DNA from: Verrucomicrobiales bacterium
GTDB lineage: Bacteria; Verrucomicrobiota; Verrucomicrobiia; Limisphaerales; CAIMTB01
Direction: 5' to 3'
Assembly (NCBI GenBank): GCA_016795425.1
Contig: JAEUHG010000010.1
Location: forward strand, 1 to 57,493
Length of the DNA stretch: 57,493 bases
This document shows positions 7,728 to 17,400 of the stretch, one piece after another. The translations under genes were made by a program, and so were the position numbers. Below the pieces are notes generated by a model. It was not told where the DNA came from and did not search any database. It worked only from the letters and a program-made list of their open reading frames with translations. The stretch's first letter is position 1. The number at the start of each line of letters is the position of its first letter.

Positions 7728-7926
7728 ATACCTTTGCGCGGATGATCACGGCAGCGGTAAGGAGATGCTCGCCTCGTGGACTACATCGGGGTCGATTGTT
7801 GTTGCCGATTCTCTCCAGCACCTGGCGTCAAGTATGACGCCTGAGCATATCATTGCCGATTTTCCGAATCTCAGCCTAAGGGACATTCGGGAGTGCTGAG
7901 CCTTCCCCGCCGATAGGGAACGCTGA
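7693..7926 (+). pseudogene. Degraded DUF433 (antitoxin-like) gene
   Basis: The frame from ATG 7693 ends in MTPEHIIADFPNLSLRDIREC, which matches the C-terminal helices of DUF433, a small DNA-binding-like domain often found beside PIN-type toxins. A TGA at 7897-7899 cuts it, yet the next codons read AFPADRER, which continues the family's usual LAFAADRE ending. The N-terminal half (GKEMLASWTTSGSIVVADSL) is only loosely like the expected glycine-rich strand. This points to a decayed gene with a nonsense change; no toxin partner is seen. Confidence 0.5.
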
Positions 7927-8050
7927 TTGGCGATTGATGCCTGAAGTCCATGCCGAAGAGGATGCCGCAGGACACAATGAGGATTTCGGACGCGAACCCG
8001 TCGCTCTTACTGCCCGGCGTCCAGTCGCTTTTCATCAGTCTGTAAACCAT

Positions 8051-8299
8051 ATGAGTAATCCGCCCATTCTGACCACATCGAAGCAACGATTGATAACAAT
8101 ATACCTGGACAATTCCGCCTACGTTTCAGGGAAGGCGTTGATAGCAAACTTCTCTGACAAGCACGGATTGGTGGAGGAGCACCTGGAAACCTATCTTCGC
8201 GAAGGGTGGAGAATCGCTGCGATCCACGGATTCGGTGGAAACTCCGACGCCTTAGCCGTTCGAGGTTGGTTCGCCGTCGTGCTGGAAATGCCCGGATAA
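8051..8299 (+). CDS. Small hypothetical cytoplasmic protein
   Basis: 82 residues. It reads as a compact alpha/beta protein: a strand ITIYLDN, a helix HGLVEEHLETYLREGWRIAA, then GFGGNSDALAVRGWFAVVLE. The pattern of a helix, EGW and a closing strand recalls DUF4177-like small proteins, but the match is too weak to name. ATG 8051 is chosen because upstream codons of the same frame look non-coding. Nothing in the neighbourhood suggests a partner. Confidence 0.6.
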   Translation: MSNPPILTTSKQRLITIYLDNSAYVSGKALIANFSDKHGLVEEHLETYLREGWRIAAIHGFGGNSDALAVRGWFAVVLEMPG

Positions 8300-8514
8300 C
8301 CTGGAGCTGACGAGCCGGCAGGATTTGGCGAATTCTAGGAACCTGCCTTCATGGTCTGCACTCCACGTCCGCTGCCCAGTTCTCTCATTATGTACGGACG
8401 CATTGAGATTGAGGAGAGAGTTCGACGTTGATTCTGCGGACTCATCCGCAAAGCTCGCGAACAACCTGATGGACTGCAGCGTCCAGTTTAGTCGGAGATC
8501 GGAGTGGGGACCTT

Positions 8515-8682
8515 ATGGCGAAGAAGCCTACACGTGAAGAGCGCGACCGGATGTGCACGCGGAAGCGGCGATATGCCACCCTAGCGGATGCTCTCAATGC
8601 CGCTGCCATCGTCGGCCGCGAGCGCGATCGGAAGGCCTATCGATGTCCCCTTTGCGGCCGTTGGCATCTCGCCTCGTCCTGA
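8515..8682 (+). CDS. 55-residue CxxC zinc-ribbon-like protein
   Basis: A very short gene encoding a basic protein. Its helical first half (REERDRMCTRKRRYATLADA) leads to AYRCPLCGRWHLASS at the C-terminus. CPLCGRWH supplies two cysteines and a histidine in the spacing of a half zinc ribbon, so it may bind zinc as a dimer or with another chain. The codon pattern and strong tail motif argue for a real gene despite the size. It is the last recognisable gene of the cassette-like run before the terminator at 8884. Confidence 0.6.
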   Translation: MAKKPTREERDRMCTRKRRYATLADALNAAAIVGRERDRKAYRCPLCGRWHLASS

Positions 8683-8832
8683 TTTGGGGAGCATCAATTC
8701 GCAGCATCGAGACGCAATGTACCCATCACCGGGGCAGGCCAATTGGTCCTCACAACTGGGCGAATGCCGATAACGGACTCAAGGTCGAACGGCCCGGCAG
8801 AGAATCCTTAACACGGCGACGATAACGTAGAA

Positions 8833-8863
8833 TTCACCATCTATCGCCACCGTCTTCTATAAT
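8833..8863 (+). promoter_or_regulatory. Possible sigma-70-type promoter of a very short transcript
   Basis: A perfect -10 box TATAAT (8858-8863) is preceded 19 bases upstream by TTCACC (8833-8838), a weak -35 box. Transcription would begin near 8870 and meet the terminator ending at about 8924, giving an RNA of about 55 bases. The -35 match and long spacer keep confidence low. Confidence 0.3.
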
Positions 8864-8883
8864 AGCGGGGCATTCGATTGCAC

Positions 8884-8924
8884 GAGCGCGAGGCAGTACC
8901 CACCTCGCGCTCTTTCGCTTTTTG
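8884..8924 (+). terminator. Rho-independent terminator
   Basis: A perfect 10-bp stem GAGCGCGAGG (8884-8893) / CCTCGCGCTC (8903-8912) with a 9-base loop, followed by the T-rich run TTTCGCTTTTT. It would stop plus-strand transcription leaving the cassette-like run and insulate trpF. Confidence 0.85.
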
Positions 8925-9100
8925 CTGGGATAGTCCGGTCTCGGGCCAGTTTGAGCAGGGTTGGCGATGATCGGGTCTGGTTGACATCGGGCGAATCCGA
9001 CCTGTGAACCACGCCGGTTTTAGATTGAGACCAAAGGATCGGAGGCGAGTCTTGCCCAGTCTTATTCGCAAGGACTGTTCGGGCCACGTAGACTTCAGCC

Positions 9101-9766
9101 ATGCGTATTCCGCCACGCGTCAAGATCTGCTGCATGCAATCGCCTGAGGAAGCGAATCTCGCCATCGCCTGTGGTGCGTCGGCGGTGGGTCTGGTTTCGT
9201 CCATGCCCAGTGGTCCCGGGGTGATCTCGGAGGACGCCATCGCTAGCATCGCGGCCACGGTTCCCCCGCCCATTGCCACCTTTCTTCTCACCTCGCAGCA
9301 ATCCGCGGAGACCCTAATCGCGCAACAGCATCGCTGCCGGACGAACACGCTTCAGTTGTGTGATCATCTGCCGGCCACGATTTACCCGCGGCTTCGATCA
9401 GCATTGCCTGGAATCGCTCTTGTCCAGGTGGTGCATGTCACCGGTCCAGAGTCCTTGGATTATGCCGTTGGCGTCGCGGAACATGTCGACGCCCTGCTAC
9501 TCGATTCTGGAAATCCGGCACTGGCGATCAAGGAACTGGGTGGAACCGGGCGCACTCACGATTGGGCCCTTAGCCGCCGGATCCGGGATGCAATCGATAT
9601 TCCCCTGTTCCTCGCCGGCGGGCTTTCAGCCGCCAACGTCGCTGAGGCCATTGCCGTGGTTGATCCTTTCGGTCTGGATATCTGCAGTGGCGTCCGCACG
9701 AACGGAATGCTTGATGCGATCAAGCTTCGGGAGTTTTTCGCCGCCTGCTGCGGAGGTGCGATCTGA
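9101..9766 (+). CDS. trpF: Phosphoribosylanthranilate isomerase
   Basis: Catalyses the Amadori rearrangement of N-(5-phosphoribosyl)anthranilate in tryptophan synthesis; cytoplasmic TIM barrel. The protein has 221 residues, near the family's usual length. Visible family features are the start VKICC (normally VKICG, with the catalytic cysteine), the strand-loop IPLFLAGGLSAANV and the phosphate-binding end GLDICSGVRTNG. A conserved aspartate is in ALLLDSG. No other trp gene is adjacent. The second cysteine replacing glycine in VKICC and some loop changes are unusual, so a related isomerase function is a minor alternative. Confidence 0.85.
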   Translation: MRIPPRVKICCMQSPEEANLAIACGASAVGLVSSMPSGPGVISEDAIASIAATVPPPIATFLLTSQQSAETLIAQQHRCRTNTLQLCDHLPATIYPRLRSALPGIALVQVVHVTGPESLDYAVGVAEHVDALLLDSGNPALAIKELGGTGRTHDWALSRRIRDAIDIPLFLAGGLSAANVAEAIAVVDPFGLDICSGVRTNGMLDAIKLREFFAACCGGAI

Positions 9767-10029
9767 GATGCAAGCGACGGAAATTGGCGACAGATCCGGG
9801 ACGTTTTCCAATCGGGTCGATTGGAGGCGACATAAGGTTTGCCCCGTGCGCTTCGGTCGGGAACGGGCGGTTCGTGATTTCAGATTCGAGACCGTTCCGG
9901 CGCGAACCCGGTCACTTGTTCCACACAACAAGGTACGATACCTTCGACGGCGTTCAGGCTCGAACGGTCCAACCGGCGAAATGCTGCACCGGCAGGACCG
10001 AGTTGAGTCGACACCGCGTCCGTACCAAC

Positions 10030-13000
10030 ATGAGTTCCAGTCGCTGGCTTTATCTCGGTGCCGTCCTTTTTTCCTTGGCTTCCCAGCCGTTGACGGCGGC
10101 GCCACTGATACCTAGCGCGTCGAACTGGCGCTGGCGTCCGGGAACCAGCGAAGCCTCGACACCGCTATCGGCGTGGAGGGCGATCGATTTTTCTGACAGC
10201 GAATTCACCACGGCACCGGCGCCCTTTTGGTATGGGGATGTTCTTGATGGCGGGACGCAGATCCAGGGCATGCAGAACAATTACGGCTGCATTTTTTTGA
10301 GGAAGACCTTCGTGGTCGCGGATGCCTTGGAAGTGGGTGGGCTTTCCATGACGGCACTTGTGGACGACGGCTTTGTAGCGTGGATCAATGGGACAGAAGT
10401 GCTACGGGTCGGAATGCCCGGCGACGCGGGCAGCGAGGTGACGCGCGGGACCCTGGCCAACAACGCGACCGAACCGGTGGCCTTCGCCTTCTACAACTTG
10501 CCGCCGCCGTCGTCCTATCTTTTGAGTGGGACGAATGTGCTGGCAGTCCAAGTGTTTCAGAGTTCCCTGACCAGCAGCGATTTGGGATTTGACGCCTCCT
10601 TGGATGCGGTCGTGCGCGAGACGGTGCCTCCGCGGATTCTCAGCGTGACACCGTCACCCGATTCGACGGTGGAACGACTGGCGCAACTGACGGTGACATT
10701 TTCGGAACCGGTGACCGGGGTGGTTGCGGCACATCTCCTTGTTAACGGCATTGGGGCCGCCGACGTCGTCTCCCTCGACGCCTCGACGTACATGTTCCGT
10801 TTTTCGCAGCCGGGCTACGGCGCGGTTTCGATCGGTTGGAATCCGCTGCAAACCATCACCGACCTCGCCCAACCTCCGAATCGTTTCGACGCCGCTTCAG
10901 CAGGGGCGACATTCTCATTCACACTGGTGGACCGGACACCGCCGACGATGGGCGGGGTGACCCCGATCGCCGGCAGCACGACGCGGGAGTTGACGACAGC
11001 ATCGGTACTTTTCAGCGAAGCAGTGACGGGGGTTGACGCGGGAGACTTGCTCATCAACGGGCAACCGGCATCGACCGTCACCGCCATCGCGGCGACCCAA
11101 TACCTTTTTACCTTTGCGCCTCCGCCGACCGGCGTGGTCAACGTGGCTTGGTCTCCCAGCCACGGCATTGCCGACCAAGCTTCGCCGTCCAATGCGTTCG
11201 GCGGTGGAAACTGGACATATGTATTCGATCCCAACGCACCCGAATCGCTGCCCTACATCAGTGAGTTCATGGCCTCGAACACGAGGACCCTGCGGGATGA
11301 GACCGGCGATTACCCGGATTGGATCGAAATATACAATCCGTCGGCAGCACCCGTGAACCTGGAGGGTTGGTACCTCACCGATGCGACCAACAATCCGACG
11401 AAGTGGCGCTTTCCGTCGACGAATGTGGCCGGGAACGGGTTCCTGGTGGTCCGCGCCTCAGGCAAAGATCGCCGGACGCCGGGATCTCCTTTGCATACCA
11501 GTTTTCAACTTGGCACGAGCGGGGAGCATCTGGCCCTGGTGCGGCCCGACGGCATCAGCGTAGCGTCAGATTTTGGGATTTCTTATCCGCAACAAATCCC
11601 GGACGTGTCGTTTGGCGTGATTCAGGTATCGAAAGGCGACACCTGGGAGAAGGGCGCGGAGGGGGTCTATTTTCTCACGCCAACGCCGGGCCAGCCGAAC
11701 CTTGGAGGCACAGCGGTGCCGGGGCCGATCATCGCCATGGTGCAACACGCGCCCCAAGTGCCGAACGAGCAGGACGACCTGCTGGTCACCGCGCGGATTC
11801 TGCCTTCATTCACCGCTGTTGGCTCGGTGGAACTTCGTTACCGCGTGCAATTTGGTGCCGAGGCAACGACGCCGATGCTGGACGACGGAATGCACGGGGA
11901 CGGGATGGCGGGGGACGGCGTCTTCGGAGCCTGGATTCCCGCCAGTGCGGCGTCGGGCGGTCAAATGGTGCGCTACTATATTGTGGCGACGGATACGGCG
12001 GCCAAGACCTCGCGCTGGCCGCTGTTCACCGATCCGAACGCCACGGCCGAGTACTTAGGCACGATCGTCGCGGCGACGAATGCCGTCAGCGCGTTGCCGG
12101 TGTTTCATCTGTTTGTCGCCCCGAATCAGATGTCCCGGATCGATTCCGAATCGGGCGGGCGGGCGTCATTTTTCTATGACGGGGAGCTTTACGACAACAT
12201 CGGGGTGGAAGTGCGAGGAAACACGTCGGCGGGGTTGAACAAGAAGTCGCACCGGATCGAGTTCAATCGCGGGCATGAACTTCGGCATGCGGGTCCCGGG
12301 GGGCGAACGCGACGGTCTTCCCTGCTGGCGGAGCACCTCGATCCGACCTATCTGCGCCAATACCTTTGTTTCTGGTTGTTGAACAACATCGGGGATCCGG
12401 CGCCATACAATTACCCGGTGCGCGTGCATCTCAACGGTCAGTTCTATCAGCTGGCCTTTCACAGCGACGTGATCGGCAAAGAGCAAATGGAACGGATGGG
12501 TTACGATCCTGCGGGAGCGCTCTACAAGGCCGTAGGGAATCTGGTGCCCAGCTTCTCGAGCACGGGTGTTTTCCAGAAATTGGAGCCTGAGGGAGATCCT
12601 TCGCGCACTGACTATTTGGAATTGGCGAATGGCATCAACGAATCATCGCCGATAGAGGTGAGGCGGAGAACGGTGTTTGATCAACTCGATGTGCCGCAGG
12701 TGATCAATCATCTGGCTGGGACGCGATGGTGCGCGGAAAACGACGACGTGTGGGCGAACATGAGTCTCTACCGCGACACCTTCGGAGACGGGCTATGGCG
12801 GAACATTCCCTTCGACATGAACGCCTCCTGGGGGCAGTTGTACGGGGGCAGCAGCCCGTTGGAAGCGACGGTTGATGGATCGAAGAGCCATCCGCTGTAC
12901 GGCGGTTCGAGCACGGAGTCGAACTTCAATCGGCTCTACGACGTGATAGTGCGGTTGCCGGAGACCAGGGCGATGCTATTGCGACGGCAACGCTCCATCA

Positions 13001-14400
13001 TGGACCGCTGGATCCAACCGCCGGAGACGCCGGCGGAATCGCGAATTCTAGAGAATCACATCCGGCAAATGACCAACCTTATTGCGGCTGATGCGCGGTT
13101 GGATCGGACGAAATGGGGCACCTCGCCCTGGGCCCCTGGAAAAACCTTTGAAGCGGGGGTCGGGGACCTCATCAACCAGTTCATCGTGCCTCGACGCCGG
13201 CACTGGTACGCCACCCATTCCATCACCAACACCGCGCGTCCGATTGGGGTCAACAACAGCGACAACGCCGGCATACCCCTTTCGCAACCGGCGGACGCCC
13301 GACTCTCCTTCGTCGGCGTGGAGTTTAGCCCGTCGAGTGGCAACCAGAGCCAGGAATACATCCTTCTCACCAACGCCTCTCCGGTGGCGATCGACATTAC
13401 CGACTGGAAGCTCGCCGGGGCGGTGAATTTCACTTTCAAGCCAGGTACGGTGGTACCTGCCGGGGGGCGAATTTATGTTTCTCCCGATGTCCGCCAGTTT
13501 CGCGCCCGCAGCGCCGGGCCGCGCGGGGGCCAGGGATTGTTTGTCGTGGGACCCTATGGAGGACAGCTTTCGGCCCGAGGCGAGGAACTGCAATTGACCA
13601 ACGACCGCGGGCAAATGGTGAGCACCTACTCGTATGCGGGCGCCCCCAGCCCCGCGCAGCAGTTCCTTCGGGTTACCGAAGTTCATTTCCATCCCGCCGC
13701 GGCCCCCGGAAATCTGCCGGATGCAGAGGAATTCGAATTTCTAGAGCTGCGCAATCTATCGCCGGACACCACCTTGGACCTCCGTGGGGTACGATTCATC
13801 GATGGCATCCAGTTCGACTTCACCTCCAGCCGATTCACTAGTCTGGCTCCTGGTGCGCGGTTGATCGTGGTCGCGAACGCGGTGGCCTTCGCGTCGCGTT
13901 ATGGCGGAGACCTTGCGGTGGCGGGGGAGTACGTGGGGCGTCTGGACAACGGCGGGGAACGCCTCCGGCTGGTGGACGCCGCCAACGAGGAAGTCCTTGA
14001 TTTCACTTACAAGGACACCTGGCAACCGTCCACCGATGGCCAGGGCTATTCGTTGGTGGTGGTGGATGAGAAGGCGACCCCGGATTCGTGGTCGATGTCG
14101 AACCAATGGAAAGCCAGCGGTGTTTTAAATGGAACCCCCGGTCGGGCGGATGAAACCACTCCGAGACCACCGGACCCGCCGCGGCTCGACGTGCAAGCCG
14201 ACAGCGCCCGGATCGTGTTGCGATTCCTGGCCGCCTCAAACCAGACGTACACGATGCAATCCGCGGAAACGCTGCCGACGAAGTCCTGGGAGCGCCGATT
14301 GGATTTCGAAGCGCAGGGGTCCGACCGTGAAGTCGAGTGGAGCATTCCGTTGGCGGGACAAGGCCAGTACTTCCGGCTCGTGACTCCGAAGCAACCCTGA
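10030..14400 (+). CDS. Secreted CotH-kinase and lamin-tail-domain protein
   Basis: 1456 residues with a signal peptide (residues 1-24, ending PLTAA). After a jelly-roll-like region come two bacterial Ig-like repeats (each starting SVTPSPDSTV or GVTPIAGSTT), a lamin-tail domain near residues 408-510, a CotH-type kinase domain near 722-1060 (VEVRGNTSAG, FDMNASWG), two more lamin-tail-like units near 1092-1205 and 1212-1340, and a C-terminal beta domain. CotH domains phosphorylate spore-coat proteins in Bacillus; in Verrucomicrobiota these giant secreted versions have unknown substrates. Start ATG 10030 is chosen for the signal peptide over an open frame from 9784. It converges on the kinase gene 14 bases away. 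Confidence 0.85.
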   Translation: MSSSRWLYLGAVLFSLASQPLTAAPLIPSASNWRWRPGTSEASTPLSAWRAIDFSDSEFTTAPAPFWYGDVLDGGTQIQGMQNNYGCIFLRKTFVVADALEVGGLSMTALVDDGFVAWINGTEVLRVGMPGDAGSEVTRGTLANNATEPVAFAFYNLPPPSSYLLSGTNVLAVQVFQSSLTSSDLGFDASLDAVVRETVPPRILSVTPSPDSTVERLAQLTVTFSEPVTGVVAAHLLVNGIGAADVVSLDASTYMFRFSQPGYGAVSIGWNPLQTITDLAQPPNRFDAASAGATFSFTLVDRTPPTMGGVTPIAGSTTRELTTASVLFSEAVTGVDAGDLLINGQPASTVTAIAATQYLFTFAPPPTGVVNVAWSPSHGIADQASPSNAFGGGNWTYVFDPNAPESLPYISEFMASNTRTLRDETGDYPDWIEIYNPSAAPVNLEGWYLTDATNNPTKWRFPSTNVAGNGFLVVRASGKDRRTPGSPLHTSFQLGTSGEHLALVRPDGISVASDFGISYPQQIPDVSFGVIQVSKGDTWEKGAEGVYFLTPTPGQPNLGGTAVPGPIIAMVQHAPQVPNEQDDLLVTARILPSFTAVGSVELRYRVQFGAEATTPMLDDGMHGDGMAGDGVFGAWIPASAASGGQMVRYYIVATDTAAKTSRWPLFTDPNATAEYLGTIVAATNAVSALPVFHLFVAPNQMSRIDSESGGRASFFYDGELYDNIGVEVRGNTSAGLNKKSHRIEFNRGHELRHAGPGGRTRRSSLLAEHLDPTYLRQYLCFWLLNNIGDPAPYNYPVRVHLNGQFYQLAFHSDVIGKEQMERMGYDPAGALYKAVGNLVPSFSSTGVFQKLEPEGDPSRTDYLELANGINESSPIEVRRRTVFDQLDVPQVINHLAGTRWCAENDDVWANMSLYRDTFGDGLWRNIPFDMNASWGQLYGGSSPLEATVDGSKSHPLYGGSSTESNFNRLYDVIVRLPETRAMLLRRQRSIMDRWIQPPETPAESRILENHIRQMTNLIAADARLDRTKWGTSPWAPGKTFEAGVGDLINQFIVPRRRHWYATHSITNTARPIGVNNSDNAGIPLSQPADARLSFVGVEFSPSSGNQSQEYILLTNASPVAIDITDWKLAGAVNFTFKPGTVVPAGGRIYVSPDVRQFRARSAGPRGGQGLFVVGPYGGQLSARGEELQLTNDRGQMVSTYSYAGAPSPAQQFLRVTEVHFHPAAAPGNLPDAEEFEFLELRNLSPDTTLDLRGVRFIDGIQFDFTSSRFTSLAPGARLIVVANAVAFASRYGGDLAVAGEYVGRLDNGGERLRLVDAANEEVLDFTYKDTWQPSTDGQGYSLVVVDEKATPDSWSMSNQWKASGVLNGTPGRADETTPRPPDPPRLDVQADSARIVLRFLAASNQTYTMQSAETLPTKSWERRLDFEAQGSDREVEWSIPLAGQGQYFRLVTPKQP

Positions 14401-14414
14401 GGCAAAGGGATCCT

Positions 14415-17400
14415 TCAGCCGGGCATGCGATCGAACACTGCTCGCATGGCGTCGCGGAAAGTTGAAACGCCAAAGGGCTTCTGCAGGAAGCCAGCGATAC
14501 CGAGCCCCGCGTAGCGCATCGACGACTCATTCACGCTGTAGCCACTGATGAGCAGGACCCTCACCGTTGGCTTGATCCGGCACAACTCCCGGAACGCCTC
14601 CGCGCCGTCGATGCCCGGCATGGTTAGATCGAGCACCACGAGATCGAAGGCATCGGGGCTCGCGGCGAAAGTGGCGATGGCCTCGCGACCGGAGGAAACC
14701 GCCACCGATTCCAGTCCGAAGCGCGTGAGGATACTGACAATCGCCATGCGAACCGAATCCTCGTCATCGACGACGAGAATCCGGCCGCTTGGAGGCCAGT
14801 TATCGACGTCGAGTGCCGACCCGCTGACAGGGGGATCGGCGAGGACACCTTCTTCGGTGACCGGCAGAAGAAGTTTAAACGTGGTGCCGTGGCCGAGCAC
14901 GGAAGTGACGCTCAGGCCTCCCTTGTGTCCGCGGACGATTCCGGTGACGGCGGCGAGGCCGAGACCTCGTCCGGCGAATTTGGTGGTGTAGAACGGATCA
15001 AAGATGCGTTTGAGGTTCTCCGCGCTGATTCCAATTCCGTCATCGGCGACTTCGACAACGGCGAATTCCCCGTGGACCTCGATAGGGGCGATGGTCAAGG
15101 AGGAGGCGTCCTCGGGCGACAAGCGAGTCAGTCCGATTCGAATGCGAATCGATCCCTGGCGTCCCTCCATTGCTTCGCCGGCATTGATGATGAGATTCAT
15201 GAGCACCTGGCGGATCTGGGGGGGATCCACTTCCACGCGAATCGTGCGTCCGCCGTTGTCGATCTGGATGACGAGGTTCTTGTCGAGGGAAGCCCGGACC
15301 AACTGGACGGTGTCATCGGCCAGTGCCTGAAGGTCGACGTGCTCGAGGACGAACTGGCCGCGACCGGAGTAGGCGAGCATTTGCCGGCAGAGTTCGCCGG
15401 CCCGCAACGAAGCTTTGTGGGCTTCCTCGCAGAGGCAACGCAACCGCGGATCGGCGAGGTCCTTTTCCAGGAGGCTGATATTACTGAGGATTCCGGTGAG
15501 GATATTATTGAAGTCATGGGCGATCCCCCCGGCGAGCAAGCCCAGGCTTTCCAGGCGGGCTGCCTCCTGCAGACGCTCCTCGATCTTGCGATGTTCGGCC
15601 TCGAGGACGAGTCGGTCGGAGATATCGGTGATCAAAGCCATGACGCACGTTTCGCCCCGCACCTGAATGGTGCTCAAGCCGATCTCGGTGGCGATCTCGA
15701 CACCGTCCTTGCGCAAGGCGAGGAGCTTTCGGTCGCGGCCCATGGGCCGGGTCTCCGGTTTGGTCATGTAACCGACCCGCTGATGCTCGTGCCCCTCACG
15801 GAAGCGTTCCGGTAAGAGATGGTGGAGCGGGAGTCCCACCATTTCTCCAGATTCATAAAGGAAGATTCGTTCCGCCTGTCGATTGGCGAGGACGATCCGG
15901 CCGGCGGCGTCGACCATGACGATCGCCTGGGGGGCGCTTTCGAACATGGTTTGAAATTGGCGTTCGGCGGCATCCAGGGCGGTGATATCGACGAAGGTCA
16001 GGATCAATCCGGCCGGCAGCCGGTTGGCGTCCTGGTACGGGGTGATGCGCCTCAGGAAGGCCCGTCCGTCGTGGGTGATCACCTTCTTGACCTGAGCGGT
16101 CTTGGTGGCAAAGGAGCGATCGATATCCTGGAAGACGTCGTCACTGTGGACGCGCGAAGTGATATGTTGGATGTCCCGCCCGACGTCTTGTGGAAGCAGA
16201 TTGAAGATGTTCGCCGCTGCCGGCGTGTACAGGCGAATCCGGCGATCCGCGTCGGTGAAGATGGTACCGATTTCCGAGGATTGGATGAGGTTTCTGAGGT
16301 CGGTGGTGGTCTCGCTGAGTTCCTTGATCTTCTGTTCCAGCTCGGCGTTGACACTGTACAGCTCCTCGTTGACGGAATGGAGTTCCTCGTTGGTGCTCTG
16401 CAGTTCTTCATTGCTGGCCTGCAGTTCTTCATTGCTGGCCTGCAACTCCTCGTTGCTGGTCTGGAGTTCCTCGACCGTGGTCTGAAGGGACTCCTTGGTG
16501 TAAACCAGCTCGTTCTCGAGTTGCTGGATGCGCATCTCCGCCTCCTCGCCGAGCTGAAACGTGCGCACCTGCTCGGGCTCAGGGACAGGGATCGGTCGTT
16601 CCTCGTGAAAAAGGACGAGGACGAAGACCGCGCTGGTGATACGGTCGGTGAGCGGTTCGGCGGTGACGTCGATGACACACGGCGCGGTGGATTCGCCGGC
16701 GCGCACACCCTTGAAGGTGACCTTTTGCGAGCGTTTCAGGGCGCTCTGGATGGCGGACGCGAGGGCGATCCGCAGATCGCCTCGCGCCATCGTCACCACA
16801 TCGCTACTCATGCGACCGGTCTGAGGACGGAGAAAGCGGTCCGACTCGCCGAACAAATGAAGGACGTCCCGACGTTCGTTCACCAAGACCCCGGTCGGCA
16901 CGAATCGATTGAGCAAGGTATCGTAGGCGCGGCTCAAGCGGACGTCGCCCGGGATGGGGAGGCGCTGATTGCGGGCAGTGGTGACGGGCAGGTTCATGCG
17001 CAGCTCCATCGGCAGCCGCGAATCATGGGCCTTGCGGTAGAGTCTCCACGGGCGGTCGAGAATCTCGAATTCACCCTGCAGTTCCCCGGGTCCCTCGCTG
17101 GGGCCCAACAGGAGCGTTCCGTGCAGCTTCAGTGCAAAATGGAGAGTGCCCAGGACTTTGTTCTGCGCGCCCGGCTGAAAATAGATGAGCAGGTTGCGGC
17201 AACTCACCAGATCGATCTTAGTGAAGGGAGGATCCTTGATCAGGTTGTGCGCGGAGAAGACCAACAACCGGCGAAGGCGGCCATGCACACGGTAGGACTG
17301 GGAATCCTCCTGGACGAAGAAACGCTCACGCCGGGTGGTGGAGATCTCTTCCAGACTCACGGCCGAGTAGAGACCATCGCTGGCGATGGCGAGGGATTCC

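Larger units (their letters stand above)
8683..9100. other. Gene-free stretch between cassette-like run and trpF
   Basis: No coding frame is credible here. The stretch holds a promoter-like TATAAT (8858-8863) and a strong intrinsic terminator (8884-8924), listed separately. The remaining 170 bases before trpF show no riboswitch or leader peptide that I recognise. Confidence 0.5.

Noticed and set aside
9784..10029. 82-codon N-terminal extension of the CotH protein
   Set aside because: Arg-rich and non-protein-like; the signal peptide starts at ATG 10030.
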